DNA from: Saprospirales bacterium
GTDB taxonomy: Bacteria > Bacteroidota > Bacteroidia > Chitinophagales > Saprospiraceae
Length of the DNA: 64,000 nt
Direction of reading: 5' to 3'
Assembly: GCA_016703765.1 (NCBI GenBank)
Contig: JADJBL010000001.1
Location: forward strand, 310,001 to 374,000
The notes under the pieces are model-generated. The model had not been told where the DNA came from. It was given only the letters and a program-made list of their open reading frames with translations, and did no database searches. Positions 45,678 through 55,027 of the stretch are shown here, piece after piece (position 1 is the first letter of the stretch; each line of letters opens with the position of its first letter). A program made the position numbers and the translations under genes.

Positions 45678-47813
45678 ATGTACACTGCAGAACAGCAACG
45701 CGCTTTTTACGAGCTGTCCAAGGAATTGTTGAAGGAAGGCCCCTTGCCGTCGAGGGAGGCTTCGGAGGCGGTCATGCGCGACCTACGCGACGCCATTTTG
45801 TACCACGAGTGGCGGTACTATGTGTTGAACGACCCCGTCGTCAGCGATTTTGAATACGACGGCCTTTTCAAACAGTTGCAAAACCTGGAGGCGCATTACC
45901 CGGAACTCATCTCTCCCGATTCGCCTACGCAGCGCGTTTCCGCCGACCTCACCGAGGAGTTTCCCTCCGTGGAGCACCTTAGTCCCATGCTTTCGCTTGC
46001 CAATTCCTACGATGCAGACGACCTCGTCGAATTCGACGAGCAGGTTAAAAAACTGACGATGAGCCCGGTGGACGCGGAAGTGGAATACGTGGTCGAGCCG
46101 AAATACGACGGGGGCACCATCGCCCTGGTCTATGAAAACGACCTGCTGGCGCGGGCTTCCACCAGGGGAAACGGCGTAATGGGCGAGGAGATCACCGCCA
46201 ACGCACGGGTGATCCGCTCCATTCCGCTCAAAGCCGCCTTCTCCCAATCGGGTTTTAAAAAGGTGGAACTGCGCGGGGAGGTGCTCATTAGAAAGGACAT
46301 TTTCAACCAAATGAACCGCAAGCGCGAAGCCGAAGGCCTGGCGCTTTTTGCCAACCCCCGCAACGCAGCCACGGGCGGCCTGCGAATCAAAGACCCCAAA
46401 GAGGCAGCCCAAAGAGGCTTGGAAGCCTTCGTTTACCAAATGGCCTTTGCCGAAACCACGGATGGGAAAGACGGGCTGGGAACTCTTTCCACCCACGACC
46501 AAAGCATCGAGTTGTTGGGCCGGCTGGGTTTCAAAATACCCGACGAGGAGCGGAAAGTATGTCGGGGCATCAAAGAGGTCATCGACTTTTGCATGCATTG
46601 GCAGGCGCGAAGGGAGGATTTTCCCTACGAGATCGACGGCATGGTCGTCAAGGTCAACCGACGCGACTTGCAGGAGCGCTGCGGCTTTACCAGCCACCAC
46701 CCACGCTGGGCCATCGCCTTCAAATTTCAGGCAAAACAGGCCACGACTAAACTGCTGAATGTGGAATTTCAGGTGGGCAAGGTGGGATCCATCACTCCTG
46801 TGGCCAAGCTCGAACCGGTGCCCCTGGCCGGGGTTACCATCTCCTCCGTCTCCTTGCACAACGAGGATTTTATCCGAACAAAAGACCTACGGATCGGGGA
46901 TACCGTCCTCGTGGAGCGAGCCGGCGACGTCATTCCCTACATCGTCAAATCCATGGCCGAGCTCCGCACCGGCTCGGAAAAGCCCATCGAGTTTCCCCGT
47001 TACTGCCCCATAAACGACACCTCCGAACCCGTCGAGCTGGTTCGGGAGGAAGGCGAAGCCGCCTGGCGCTGCCCCAGCTGTGTATGCGGCGCCCAGGACC
47101 TGCAACGGATCATCTGGCATGTGTCCAAAGACGCCATGGATATCGAAGGGCTTGGAAAGTCGATCGTGGAGCGTTTCTTCGAAATGGGCTGGCTGCGCAA
47201 CCCCGCAGATATCTACCGGCTGCCTTACGAGCAGATCGCCGATATGGAGGGCTTCGGCGCCAAATCGGTGGCCAATCTCCGGGCCTCGGTGGAAAAAGCC
47301 AAACGAAACCCCATGCATCGGCTTTTGCATAGTTTGAGCATTCACCACCTCGGACAAAAGGCGTCCAAGCTTCTGGCAGCCGGGGTTAGCCATGTGCTCG
47401 ACCTGAAAGACTGGACGGAGGAGGACTTTACCCATATCAAGGACATCGGCCCCGTGGTGGCCGAGAGTGTGATGGCCTTTTTCCGCCAGCCCTCCAATAT
47501 TTCCATGCTGCGCGACATGGAGGAGTTGGGCGTCAACCTTCGACAGACGGAGGAGGACCAGCCCAAAACCGCCTCCGCCGACGCTCCCCTGGCCGGAAAA
47601 TCCATCCTCTTCACCGGAACGCTCCAGACCCTCGGACGCAAGGAGGCCCAGGAAAAAGCCGAAGCCGCCGGCGCCCGCAATGTCAGCGCCGTGAGCGCCA
47701 AGCTCGACATTCTCGTGGTCGGGGCCGAAGCGGGCTCCAAACTCAAGAAAGCCAGGGAGTTGGGAACCGTCCAGATTTTGACGGAGGAAGAATTTATCCA
47801 AATAGTCGGTTGA
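45678..47813 (+). CDS. ligA: NAD-dependent DNA ligase
   Basis: 711 residues with the usual order: an NMN-binding Ia domain with HEWRYYVLNDPVVSDFEYD, an adenylation domain with the catalytic Lys142 in EPKYDGG, an OB fold, a zinc finger, a helix-hairpin-helix domain (about 505-590) and a C-terminal BRCT domain (about 625-711). The zinc finger reads RYCPIND ... WRCPSCVCGAQ, so the usual first CxxC is CPIN and the second part carries three cysteines. Whether four zinc ligands remain is unclear. It is an essential replication and repair enzyme. Confidence 0.96.
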   Translation: MYTAEQQRAFYELSKELLKEGPLPSREASEAVMRDLRDAILYHEWRYYVLNDPVVSDFEYDGLFKQLQNLEAHYPELISPDSPTQRVSADLTEEFPSVEHLSPMLSLANSYDADDLVEFDEQVKKLTMSPVDAEVEYVVEPKYDGGTIALVYENDLLARASTRGNGVMGEEITANARVIRSIPLKAAFSQSGFKKVELRGEVLIRKDIFNQMNRKREAEGLALFANPRNAATGGLRIKDPKEAAQRGLEAFVYQMAFAETTDGKDGLGTLSTHDQSIELLGRLGFKIPDEERKVCRGIKEVIDFCMHWQARREDFPYEIDGMVVKVNRRDLQERCGFTSHHPRWAIAFKFQAKQATTKLLNVEFQVGKVGSITPVAKLEPVPLAGVTISSVSLHNEDFIRTKDLRIGDTVLVERAGDVIPYIVKSMAELRTGSEKPIEFPRYCPINDTSEPVELVREEGEAAWRCPSCVCGAQDLQRIIWHVSKDAMDIEGLGKSIVERFFEMGWLRNPADIYRLPYEQIADMEGFGAKSVANLRASVEKAKRNPMHRLLHSLSIHHLGQKASKLLAAGVSHVLDLKDWTEEDFTHIKDIGPVVAESVMAFFRQPSNISMLRDMEELGVNLRQTEEDQPKTASADAPLAGKSILFTGTLQTLGRKEAQEKAEAAGARNVSAVSAKLDILVVGAEAGSKLKKARELGTVQILTEEEFIQIVG

Positions 47814-47883
47814 GCAAGCAACTATTGCGGCCCAAAAGGCAACTTACTGAATAATTAGCGCGCACTAACAAAACTATAATCTC

Positions 47884-50800
47884 ATGTTCCTCAGAGCTCT
47901 CCCCCTGCTCCTTTGGCTCGGGCTCCTACCTCATTTCTCCCCCGCACAATGCACCCTCACCTGTAAAAGCGTACAGGTTTCCTTGAACCTACAATGCGAA
48001 GGATTGATCGAACCCCTTACCCTGCTGGCCGGCAATCCCGGCCCCGGGTGTCTGGACGATCTGATCGTACAACTTTTCGATGAAGACGGCAATTTGATCC
48101 CGGGCAGTCCGATCATCACCGGCGACTATATCGACCAAACCCTGACGGGGATGGTGCTCGACACGGTCTCGGGAAATTCCTGCTGGGGCGAAATCCTGGT
48201 GGAGGACAAACTTCCCCCCACCATAAGCTGCGGCAGTGTCAGCGTCACCTGTTTCGACGAGACCGACCCGGCCTCTGCCGGTTTGCCGGTCGCAAGCGAC
48301 AATTGCAGTACCCCTCCTTTTCTCGACTATGTCGATAGCCCGGTTTATACCAATTGCACCGACTCCGATACCATTTTGCTGATCAACCGCCTGTGGTCGG
48401 CAGAGGATGCCAGTGGAAATACTTCTCATTGCATCCAGAAGATATTCGTCGTGCGGCCCCCGCTCAACTCCATAGTCCTGCCCCCGGACCGCGACGGAGT
48501 GGAGGCTGCGGCATTGTACTGCCCTGCAAGCGATACCTCTCCCGCGAACGCCGGATACCCCGTCTTTAATGGAACTCCCATCGACAGCATTTGCGGTTTC
48601 GAATCCTTTTTTAGCGATGTAGCGGTGGCTACCTGCGAAGGCAGTTTTTCCGTGTTCCGGGAATGGGAGCTGTACGACGGCTGCAGAGGGGAGAGCGTTT
48701 TCTATACCCAGCTCATCGAGGTGCTGGATACCCTGCCCCCCAACATGGTATGTCCCGACGACGTCGAGGTGAATACCAGCAACCTCGACTGCACGGCGAC
48801 GATTATTTTTCCCGAGCCCGCCACTTACGACTCCTGCGGATCGACCGTAAATATTTCGGTGGAAGGTTCCTTTGGGCTCGTACAGGGAAACACGATTTAC
48901 AACCTCGAATACGGCGTCTATAACACCACCTGCATCGCCACCGACGAATGCGGCAATACCAACACCTGCCAATTCCAGATTACGGTACACGACATCGTCC
49001 CTCCAGTCGCAGTGAGCGCGAGCAACCCCAATATTTCGCTCCTGCCGACCTCCCCTACGCTGGTCAACGCAGCGACTTTCGACGGTGGGAGCTGGGATAA
49101 TTGCGGCGGGGTGGAGCTGGCGGTACGGCGACTGGATTCGCCGTTTTGCGATGGCGACGATTCCACTCCCTTCGGTGCTTCGGCGCCCTGCTACTGCTGC
49201 GATATAAATAATCCGGTGTGGATCGAACTTCGTGTGACCGACCAGGACGGAAATATCAGCACCAGCCTTTCCAACGCCCAGGTATTCGACAACCTCAACC
49301 CTGGCATCCTCTGTCCGGCCAGTCTCACCTTGAACTGCGGAGATGATTACGAGGACCTGGACATTACAGGCCTGCCGACTGCGGCCGACAACTGCCCGGA
49401 TTTTACCATCACGCGTTCCGACAGCGTCCAGATTTCCAACTGCGGCGAGGGGCTCGTTGTGCGAAACTGGCTGATCGTGGATGCCGTGGGCCGGAAAGCC
49501 TCCTGCAATCAAAGCATCGCCATAGAGAATCAGGATCCTTTCTATATCAACCCCATCGACCCTTTTGACCCCGACGACGATATTATCTGGCCGGAGGATT
49601 TCAGCTCTCCCACATGCGGGGAGGGTCTGGAACCCGATATGCTCCCTTTTGAGAACGGATTCCCCCAGATCCTCGACGATACGACCTGTATGACGATCGC
49701 CTATAACTATACCGACACCTATCTCAACTCTCCCACCGCCTGCGTGGAAATTCTCCGCAACTGGCTGGTAGTGGACTGGTGTCAGTTCAACGCCATCACC
49801 CAAACGGGTATCTGGAAATACATTCAGGTGATCCACATCACGAACTCCGAGGCCCCGGTTATTCTCGGGGTTTGCGAGGATGTCGAGGCCTGCAGTTACG
49901 ATGCCGCCTGTGCGGGAGGGGATATCTCCCTTTTTATCGAAGCGGAAGACGATTGCACCCTCCAGGAGAACCTGAGCTACGAATACGAGATCGACCTGTT
50001 CGACAACGGCTCGATCGACGAATCCGGGGAAGGGGCGGAGATCGACGGCAATTTTCCCCTCGGCACGCACCGGTACACCTTCGCGGTGGAGGACGACTGT
50101 GGCAATGTCAGCACCTGCTCCAAAACCTTCACCATCGAGGACTGCAAAAACCCCACCCCCGTCTGCGAAGGCCTGATTGTGGAAATTATGAACCTTCCCG
50201 TTCCCATGATCGAAGTCGCTGCGCTTGAACTAAACGGCGGCAGTTACGACAATTGCTCCGATCCGGACGCTTTGCAATTTTCTTTTTCCGCAGACACCAG
50301 TGACATATCGAGGATCTTTACCTGCAACCATATCGGCGCCAATACCATGGAAATGTGGGTGACCGACAAAAAGGGAAACCAGGATTTTTGCACAGTGGAG
50401 CTGATCATCCAAAACAACCTGGCAGCTTGTATTTCCCAGGTTTCGATCTCCGGCGCGCTGAGCACCGAAAGCGGAAGCCCGGTGGGCAATGCCCTCGTCA
50501 CGCTCAACGGCAGCGATTCCCTGACTACCATGGGCGACGGCCTGTTTCTGTTCGAGTTTTTGCAGGCAGGCGGAGACTACACCATCCTCCCCTCCAAACT
50601 CAGCGATGTGGATAACGGGGTCACGACCTTCGACATGGTCCTCATCACCCGCCATATCCTCGGGCTCGTCCCCCTGGACTCTCCCTACAAACTCATCGCC
50701 GCAGACGCGAACCGCTCCGGCTCGGTTTCCACGCTGGACCTGGTGGATATCCGAAAGGTGGTGCTTGGGCTCCAGCCTGAGTTTACAAACAATAGCTCCT

Positions 50801-50964
50801 GGCGCTTTATCGACAAAAATTATCACTTTCCGGATCCGGCAGACCCATTTGGAGAGCCCTTCCCGGAATTCCTTTCCTTCAACAACCTCAGCGGTATTGA
50901 AATTGCCGACTTTATCGCGGTTAAAACGGGCGATGTGAACGGGTCTGCCGATCCGCTTGAATAG
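47884..50964 (+). CDS. Large cysteine-rich secreted protein with HYR-like repeats and a dockerin-like module
   Basis: 1026 residues. A signal peptide (1-22, ending SPAQ), then many beta-rich repeats with regular cysteine pairs, of HYR type: DTLPPNMVCPDD, DIVPPVAVSAS and VTDQDGNIST are typical phrases. The C-terminal region (about 865-975) has a carboxypeptidase-regulatory-like segment and a dockerin-like calcium-binding pair (VTTFDMVLITRHILGL and ADANRSGSVSTLDLVDIRKV). No recognisable T9SS sorting domain follows: it ends GDVNGSADPLE, and the adjacent frames do not supply one. Such proteins are abundant in Saprospiraceae; roles in adhesion are assumed. Confidence 0.85.
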   Translation: MFLRALPLLLWLGLLPHFSPAQCTLTCKSVQVSLNLQCEGLIEPLTLLAGNPGPGCLDDLIVQLFDEDGNLIPGSPIITGDYIDQTLTGMVLDTVSGNSCWGEILVEDKLPPTISCGSVSVTCFDETDPASAGLPVASDNCSTPPFLDYVDSPVYTNCTDSDTILLINRLWSAEDASGNTSHCIQKIFVVRPPLNSIVLPPDRDGVEAAALYCPASDTSPANAGYPVFNGTPIDSICGFESFFSDVAVATCEGSFSVFREWELYDGCRGESVFYTQLIEVLDTLPPNMVCPDDVEVNTSNLDCTATIIFPEPATYDSCGSTVNISVEGSFGLVQGNTIYNLEYGVYNTTCIATDECGNTNTCQFQITVHDIVPPVAVSASNPNISLLPTSPTLVNAATFDGGSWDNCGGVELAVRRLDSPFCDGDDSTPFGASAPCYCCDINNPVWIELRVTDQDGNISTSLSNAQVFDNLNPGILCPASLTLNCGDDYEDLDITGLPTAADNCPDFTITRSDSVQISNCGEGLVVRNWLIVDAVGRKASCNQSIAIENQDPFYINPIDPFDPDDDIIWPEDFSSPTCGEGLEPDMLPFENGFPQILDDTTCMTIAYNYTDTYLNSPTACVEILRNWLVVDWCQFNAITQTGIWKYIQVIHITNSEAPVILGVCEDVEACSYDAACAGGDISLFIEAEDDCTLQENLSYEYEIDLFDNGSIDESGEGAEIDGNFPLGTHRYTFAVEDDCGNVSTCSKTFTIEDCKNPTPVCEGLIVEIMNLPVPMIEVAALELNGGSYDNCSDPDALQFSFSADTSDISRIFTCNHIGANTMEMWVTDKKGNQDFCTVELIIQNNLAACISQVSISGALSTESGSPVGNALVTLNGSDSLTTMGDGLFLFEFLQAGGDYTILPSKLSDVDNGVTTFDMVLITRHILGLVPLDSPYKLIAADANRSGSVSTLDLVDIRKVVLGLQPEFTNNSSWRFIDKNYHFPDPADPFGEPFPEFLSFNNLSGIEIADFIAVKTGDVNGSADPLE

Positions 50965-50980
50965 CAAGGCATGCGGGGTA

Positions 50981-51012
50981 TTTGCTTTTAATGGGTAATC
51001 CGCTTAATTTTG
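50981..51012 (+). promoter_or_regulatory. Bacteroidota promoter for the TlpA-like gene
   Basis: TTTG (50981-50984), a 20-base spacer, TAATTTTG (51005-51012). Full -33/-7 match; transcription would start near 51019, 23 bases before the ATG. Confidence 0.65.
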
Positions 51013-51041
51013 AACTTCATTTTCATCAACAGACCATAACT

Positions 51042-52421
51042 ATGTCCAGAATAAGCGGATTTTTTGCGCTCGCGGGGCTGGCTATTGCCGGTTCGGCCTT
51101 TATTCACCCTTCTCCGACAGAAAAGAACATCACGCTGGAAGTGACCCTGAACAGTTGTCAGGGGGTGTCCACTGTGTTATATCTCTACGAATTTAACGGC
51201 GTGGGTTTCCGGCAGGTCCAGAATGTGCCTATCGCCGAGGGCAAGGCGGTGTTCATCATGCCTGTTTCCAGTCCCAAATTTTATTATGTGGGCACCAACG
51301 AAAACAACCTGAAGCCCCTGATCCTGGGGTCGGAGGAGGAGGTCAAGTTTTCTGCAAGTTGTCTTCAGCTTCGGAACGGCCAGTTCATTTCTTCTTCTCT
51401 CAATTCCCAATACGAGCAATTGCGGGAAAAAATAAACCAGCTTCGCGCCAGCTCCAACCAGCTTGCTCAGCAATACCGGGCGGCTTCGGGCGATGCGACC
51501 AAGATGGCGGATATGGAGGAGCAAATGAAAAAGATCGACGACAGGAAGCTGCGGCTGTTGGATTCGCTCAAAAATGTCAATCCGTATTTCTACCAGGTAG
51601 CGGCGCTGAACACCTACCTGAGTTTTCAGAACTACGGCAAGGGATACGAAAACGAACTGGTCTATTTCGCGAAGGAATACTTCAAATTCGTCGACTGGAA
51701 AAACCGGGATTACGACTATCTCCCCTGGGTTTACGAGGCCTGGAAGAGCTACGCCGAAACGATTACCAATACCGGACTTCAAAAAGATAAGCATAAAGCC
51801 TTGATCGACGAGGCGCTGAGCGCCATCCCATCCGACAGCCGCACGTACCAGCTTGCGCTGGGCGGGGTAGTTGCCCTCTTGCAGAGCAAGAACCACGCAA
51901 ACTACATCCCGTACGCCCGGGATTTTATCGAGCGCTACCAGGCTGCGGAGCCCCAGGCAGCCGAACGCATGAAAGCCGAAGTAACCCGTATGGAAGCATT
52001 TGTCGAGGGAGGCACGGCGCCAGATTTCAAGCAACTCACTCCCGAAGGAAAGGAATTCGGGCTGAGCGACCTTCGCGGACAGGTGGTGCTCATCGACTTC
52101 TGGGCCAGTTGGTGCGGACCCTGCCGCAGGGAAAACCCCAACGTGGTCAAAATGTATAACAATTACAAAGAGAAAGGCTTTACCATATTGGGCGTGAGCC
52201 TCGACAACGATCGCAACCGCTGGGTTTCCGCCATCGAAGCCGACGGCCTGACCTGGCACCATATTTCCGACCTCAAGCAATGGCAAAATTCCGCGGCCCA
52301 GTTGTACGGCGTCCGTTCCATTCCCCACACCATCCTGATCGATAGGGAAGGGAAGATCCTCGCCCGCAATCTTCGCGGCCCAGCCCTGGAGGCCAAACTG
52401 GCTGAGATTTTCGGGGAATAG
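51042..52421 (+). CDS. TlpA-family thiol-disulfide oxidoreductase with DUF4369 domain
   Basis: 459 residues from ATG 51042. A signal peptide (to about residue 20), a DUF4369 N-terminal domain (about 30-120), a long helical middle region (about 125-310), and a C-terminal thioredoxin domain (about 325-459) with the active site WCGPC (about 356-360) and the cis-proline segment RSIPHTILID. It reduces disulfides in the periplasm; this architecture is common in Bacteroidota. A strong terminator follows. Confidence 0.92.
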   Translation: MSRISGFFALAGLAIAGSAFIHPSPTEKNITLEVTLNSCQGVSTVLYLYEFNGVGFRQVQNVPIAEGKAVFIMPVSSPKFYYVGTNENNLKPLILGSEEEVKFSASCLQLRNGQFISSSLNSQYEQLREKINQLRASSNQLAQQYRAASGDATKMADMEEQMKKIDDRKLRLLDSLKNVNPYFYQVAALNTYLSFQNYGKGYENELVYFAKEYFKFVDWKNRDYDYLPWVYEAWKSYAETITNTGLQKDKHKALIDEALSAIPSDSRTYQLALGGVVALLQSKNHANYIPYARDFIERYQAAEPQAAERMKAEVTRMEAFVEGGTAPDFKQLTPEGKEFGLSDLRGQVVLIDFWASWCGPCRRENPNVVKMYNNYKEKGFTILGVSLDNDRNRWVSAIEADGLTWHHISDLKQWQNSAAQLYGVRSIPHTILIDREGKILARNLRGPALEAKLAEIFGE

Positions 52422-52443
52422 CCGACTGCGGGCCTCGAAAAGA

Positions 52444-52481
52444 AAAAAGCCCTTCCGGCACTCATGCCGGGAGGGCTTTTT
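52444..52481 (+). terminator. Intrinsic terminator after the TlpA-like gene
   Basis: A 16-bp stem (52444-52459 / 52466-52481) with one T-G pair and a 6-base loop. The stem ends in A5/T5, so it can work in both directions. Confidence 0.88.
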
Positions 52482-52518
52482 GCGTTACTACTAAAACTGA
52501 ATTTTTCATTCGCTTTCC

Positions 52519-54819
52519 ATGTGGAAAAAGCTCCCTCGCGTCCTGTTCTCCTTTCCTTTGCAATTGCTGGTGCTACACCTGCGCAGCAACCTGATCCTGC
52601 TTTCGATCTGGATACTCCTCACCATGCTGGTGACGGGCGACCTGGGCAGAAAATACGGCATTGTCTATCTCTTCCTCTCTCCCGAATACCTGGGCGAGGT
52701 GAATTTCTGGAGTTTCTTTTTCGTAGGCTTCGGCTTTGGGGGAATGGTGATGAGCTGGAACCTGACGGTGTACCTCGTCAGCGCCTACCACTTCCCTTTT
52801 CTGGCAACCTTGTCCAGGCCATTCGTAAAATTTTGCATCAATAATTTCATCATTCCGGTAGCTTTTGCCGCATACTTCCTCTATGCGCACGTCCGCTTCG
52901 AGGTTTACGACGGAGCCAGCACCTGGAATGCGGTTTTTCTGCACGCATTGGGTTTCCTGTTCGGCATCGCTACTTTGCTCATCGGCCTGTTCGTGTATTT
53001 CTATTTCACCAATAAGGACATCCTCAGTTTTTTGAAGATCAAGGACGGGCAATATCCCCCGCCGGCCAATCTGGACGCGGGCTTGGGCATGGGAGTAAAC
53101 ATGGAAACCGTTCGCCGGCAGGAGGGGAAATGGAGGGTGGAAACCTACCTCAGCGAATCCCTGCGGCCCCGGCTCGTGCGAAGCGTGGCGCATTATGATA
53201 CGGCCCTGCTGGAAAAGGTATTTCGTCAAAACCATTTCAACGCCCTGTTTCTCCAGATCATGAGCCTGTTGGCACTTGTATTGCTCGGTTACCTGATCGA
53301 CTGGTCCTATTTCAGGATTCCGACCAGCGCCAGCATATTTCTGGCTTTCAGCATCCTGATCGCATTGATCGGGGCCATCAGCTACTGGTTCCACGGCTGG
53401 CGCTTTGCGGTGGTGGCACTGATGTTTCTGATCGTCAACTTCATCACCCGTCACGAAGGGCTCAATCATCGCAATAAGGCTTACGGGTTGGATTACAGCG
53501 CTGGAAAAGCGACTTACGATTTTCAAAGTCTGCAGGGTCTGACCTCCAGGGCCAATGTGCAGGCAGACCAGGAGGAGGAGATCCGGATGCTGAACCGCTG
53601 GGCTCAGAAAGTAGCCATGCCCGATGGGCAAAAACCCAAACTGGTGGTCCTTTGTCCGAGCGGCGGCGGCCTGAAATCGGCCGTTTGGACCATGCTCACC
53701 CTCCAAAAGGCCGACAGCATCACCAACGGGGCCTTGTTCAACCACGCGGCGCTCATCACGGGCGCCTCGGGCGGAATGATCGGGGCGGCTTACTATCGGG
53801 AGCTCTACCTGCGCCAATTGCAGGGCGATTCGCTCGATTGCGGGGATCCGCATTATCTGAACGACGTGGCAAAAGACCTGCTCAACGCGGTTTCCTTTAC
53901 CGTAGTGACGAACGATCTGTTCATTCCCTGGGCCCGTTTTGAAGCGGGAGGATATACCTATGTGAAAGACAGAGGGTATAGCTTCGAGCGCCAATTGGTA
54001 GAAAATACGGGGGGACTCTTCGATAAAACCCTCCGCGAATACTGGCTCCCGGAGCAAAAAGCCCTCATTCCAAAGCTGTTTATCACTCCGGCCATCATCA
54101 ACGACGGCCGCAGGATGGTGATCTCTCCTCAGAAGGTTTCGTATATGATGGCCCCGCCGGTTTCGGTCCGAAAAGGCGAGTTTATGGAGATCGACGCCGT
54201 CGATTTCGGCCGGCTTTTTGAGCAGCAGAATCCCTACAACCTCCTTTTTTCCAGCGCTTTGCGCATGAATGCCACTTTTCCCTATATCCTTCCCAATGTG
54301 TACCTGCCTACCCACCCTTCCATCGAGGTCATGGACGCCGGGTTCCGGGACGATTTCGGGATAAAGTCCGCCACCCGCTACCTACATGTGTTTCGCGACT
54401 GGATTCTCGAACACACCAGCGGGGTAATCCTGATCGAAATGTGGGCATTCGACCGGGTGCGTGAGATCTCTCCTTCCAACAATCAAGGGGTCGTGGAGTC
54501 CGTTTTCAGCCCCCTGGGAATCGCAGGACAGTTTATCGACCTCCAATATTACGAGCACGACAACAGCATCGGTATGTTGTACGACCTGCTTGGGGAGGAC
54601 ATGCTGGAAACCCTTCGCTTCACCTACCATCCCAGCGCCCAAAACGCAGAGGCCACCATATCCTTCCACCTGACCAAGCGGGAGAAAAGCGACATCATTA
54701 AAGCCATGGAGCTCCCGGAAAACCAGAAGAACCTCCGGAGGCTGGCCGAACTGCTCCAACCTGCCGGCCCAAAATCTTCTCCCGAGGCCGTGGAGAAGGT
54801 ATTGCTCACCGGACAGTGA
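52519..54819 (+). CDS. Membrane-embedded patatin-like phospholipase
   Basis: 766 residues. About four membrane helices occupy the first 175 residues and three more lie near 245-320, followed by a patatin domain: the oxyanion loop SGGGLKSAVW (about 381-390), nucleophile elbow ITGASGGMIG (GxSxG, about 413-422), and the catalytic Asp in VMDAGFRDDFG (about 605). It should cleave acyl chains from membrane lipids, using a Ser-Asp dyad. A patatin domain behind a polytopic membrane domain is unusual compared with soluble or T9SS-linked PlpD types. Two desaturases lie directly downstream. Confidence 0.85.
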   Translation: MWKKLPRVLFSFPLQLLVLHLRSNLILLSIWILLTMLVTGDLGRKYGIVYLFLSPEYLGEVNFWSFFFVGFGFGGMVMSWNLTVYLVSAYHFPFLATLSRPFVKFCINNFIIPVAFAAYFLYAHVRFEVYDGASTWNAVFLHALGFLFGIATLLIGLFVYFYFTNKDILSFLKIKDGQYPPPANLDAGLGMGVNMETVRRQEGKWRVETYLSESLRPRLVRSVAHYDTALLEKVFRQNHFNALFLQIMSLLALVLLGYLIDWSYFRIPTSASIFLAFSILIALIGAISYWFHGWRFAVVALMFLIVNFITRHEGLNHRNKAYGLDYSAGKATYDFQSLQGLTSRANVQADQEEEIRMLNRWAQKVAMPDGQKPKLVVLCPSGGGLKSAVWTMLTLQKADSITNGALFNHAALITGASGGMIGAAYYRELYLRQLQGDSLDCGDPHYLNDVAKDLLNAVSFTVVTNDLFIPWARFEAGGYTYVKDRGYSFERQLVENTGGLFDKTLREYWLPEQKALIPKLFITPAIINDGRRMVISPQKVSYMMAPPVSVRKGEFMEIDAVDFGRLFEQQNPYNLLFSSALRMNATFPYILPNVYLPTHPSIEVMDAGFRDDFGIKSATRYLHVFRDWILEHTSGVILIEMWAFDRVREISPSNNQGVVESVFSPLGIAGQFIDLQYYEHDNSIGMLYDLLGEDMLETLRFTYHPSAQNAEATISFHLTKREKSDIIKAMELPENQKNLRRLAELLQPAGPKSSPEAVEKVLLTGQ

Positions 54820-55027
54820 AGGCCGGCGGAGTAACTGAAAAGGCCGAATTATTAAAAATCCCGGATAAAGTTGGTAAATTGCCGCGCCTATAACCAACTT
54901 ATTCCCCAAGAAAACCACTCCTTAAATCTTACCCTCGCTTAAGCTCTTTGAGTTTAGCGAGCACCGGTTGTTGCATTCCCTTGAATCAACCGACTTTAGT
55001 CAATAAATTATTAATAGAATCAGAAAT
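54820..55027. other. 208-base leader region of the first desaturase
   Basis: A/T-rich, no gene seen. No clean TAnnTTTG element is found; the promoter of the first desaturase cannot be placed. Confidence 0.4.

Noticed and set aside
47989..50070. A 693-codon open frame on the minus strand, antisense to the dockerin-like protein
   Set aside because: It mirrors a G/C-rich coding gene with strong third-position bias; its translation has no signal, domain or motif, while the plus strand gives a clear secreted protein.
52573..54315. A 580-codon minus-strand frame opposite the patatin gene
   Set aside because: Shadow of the patatin coding sequence; its translation is low in recognisable structure and rich in His/Gly/Val shadows.
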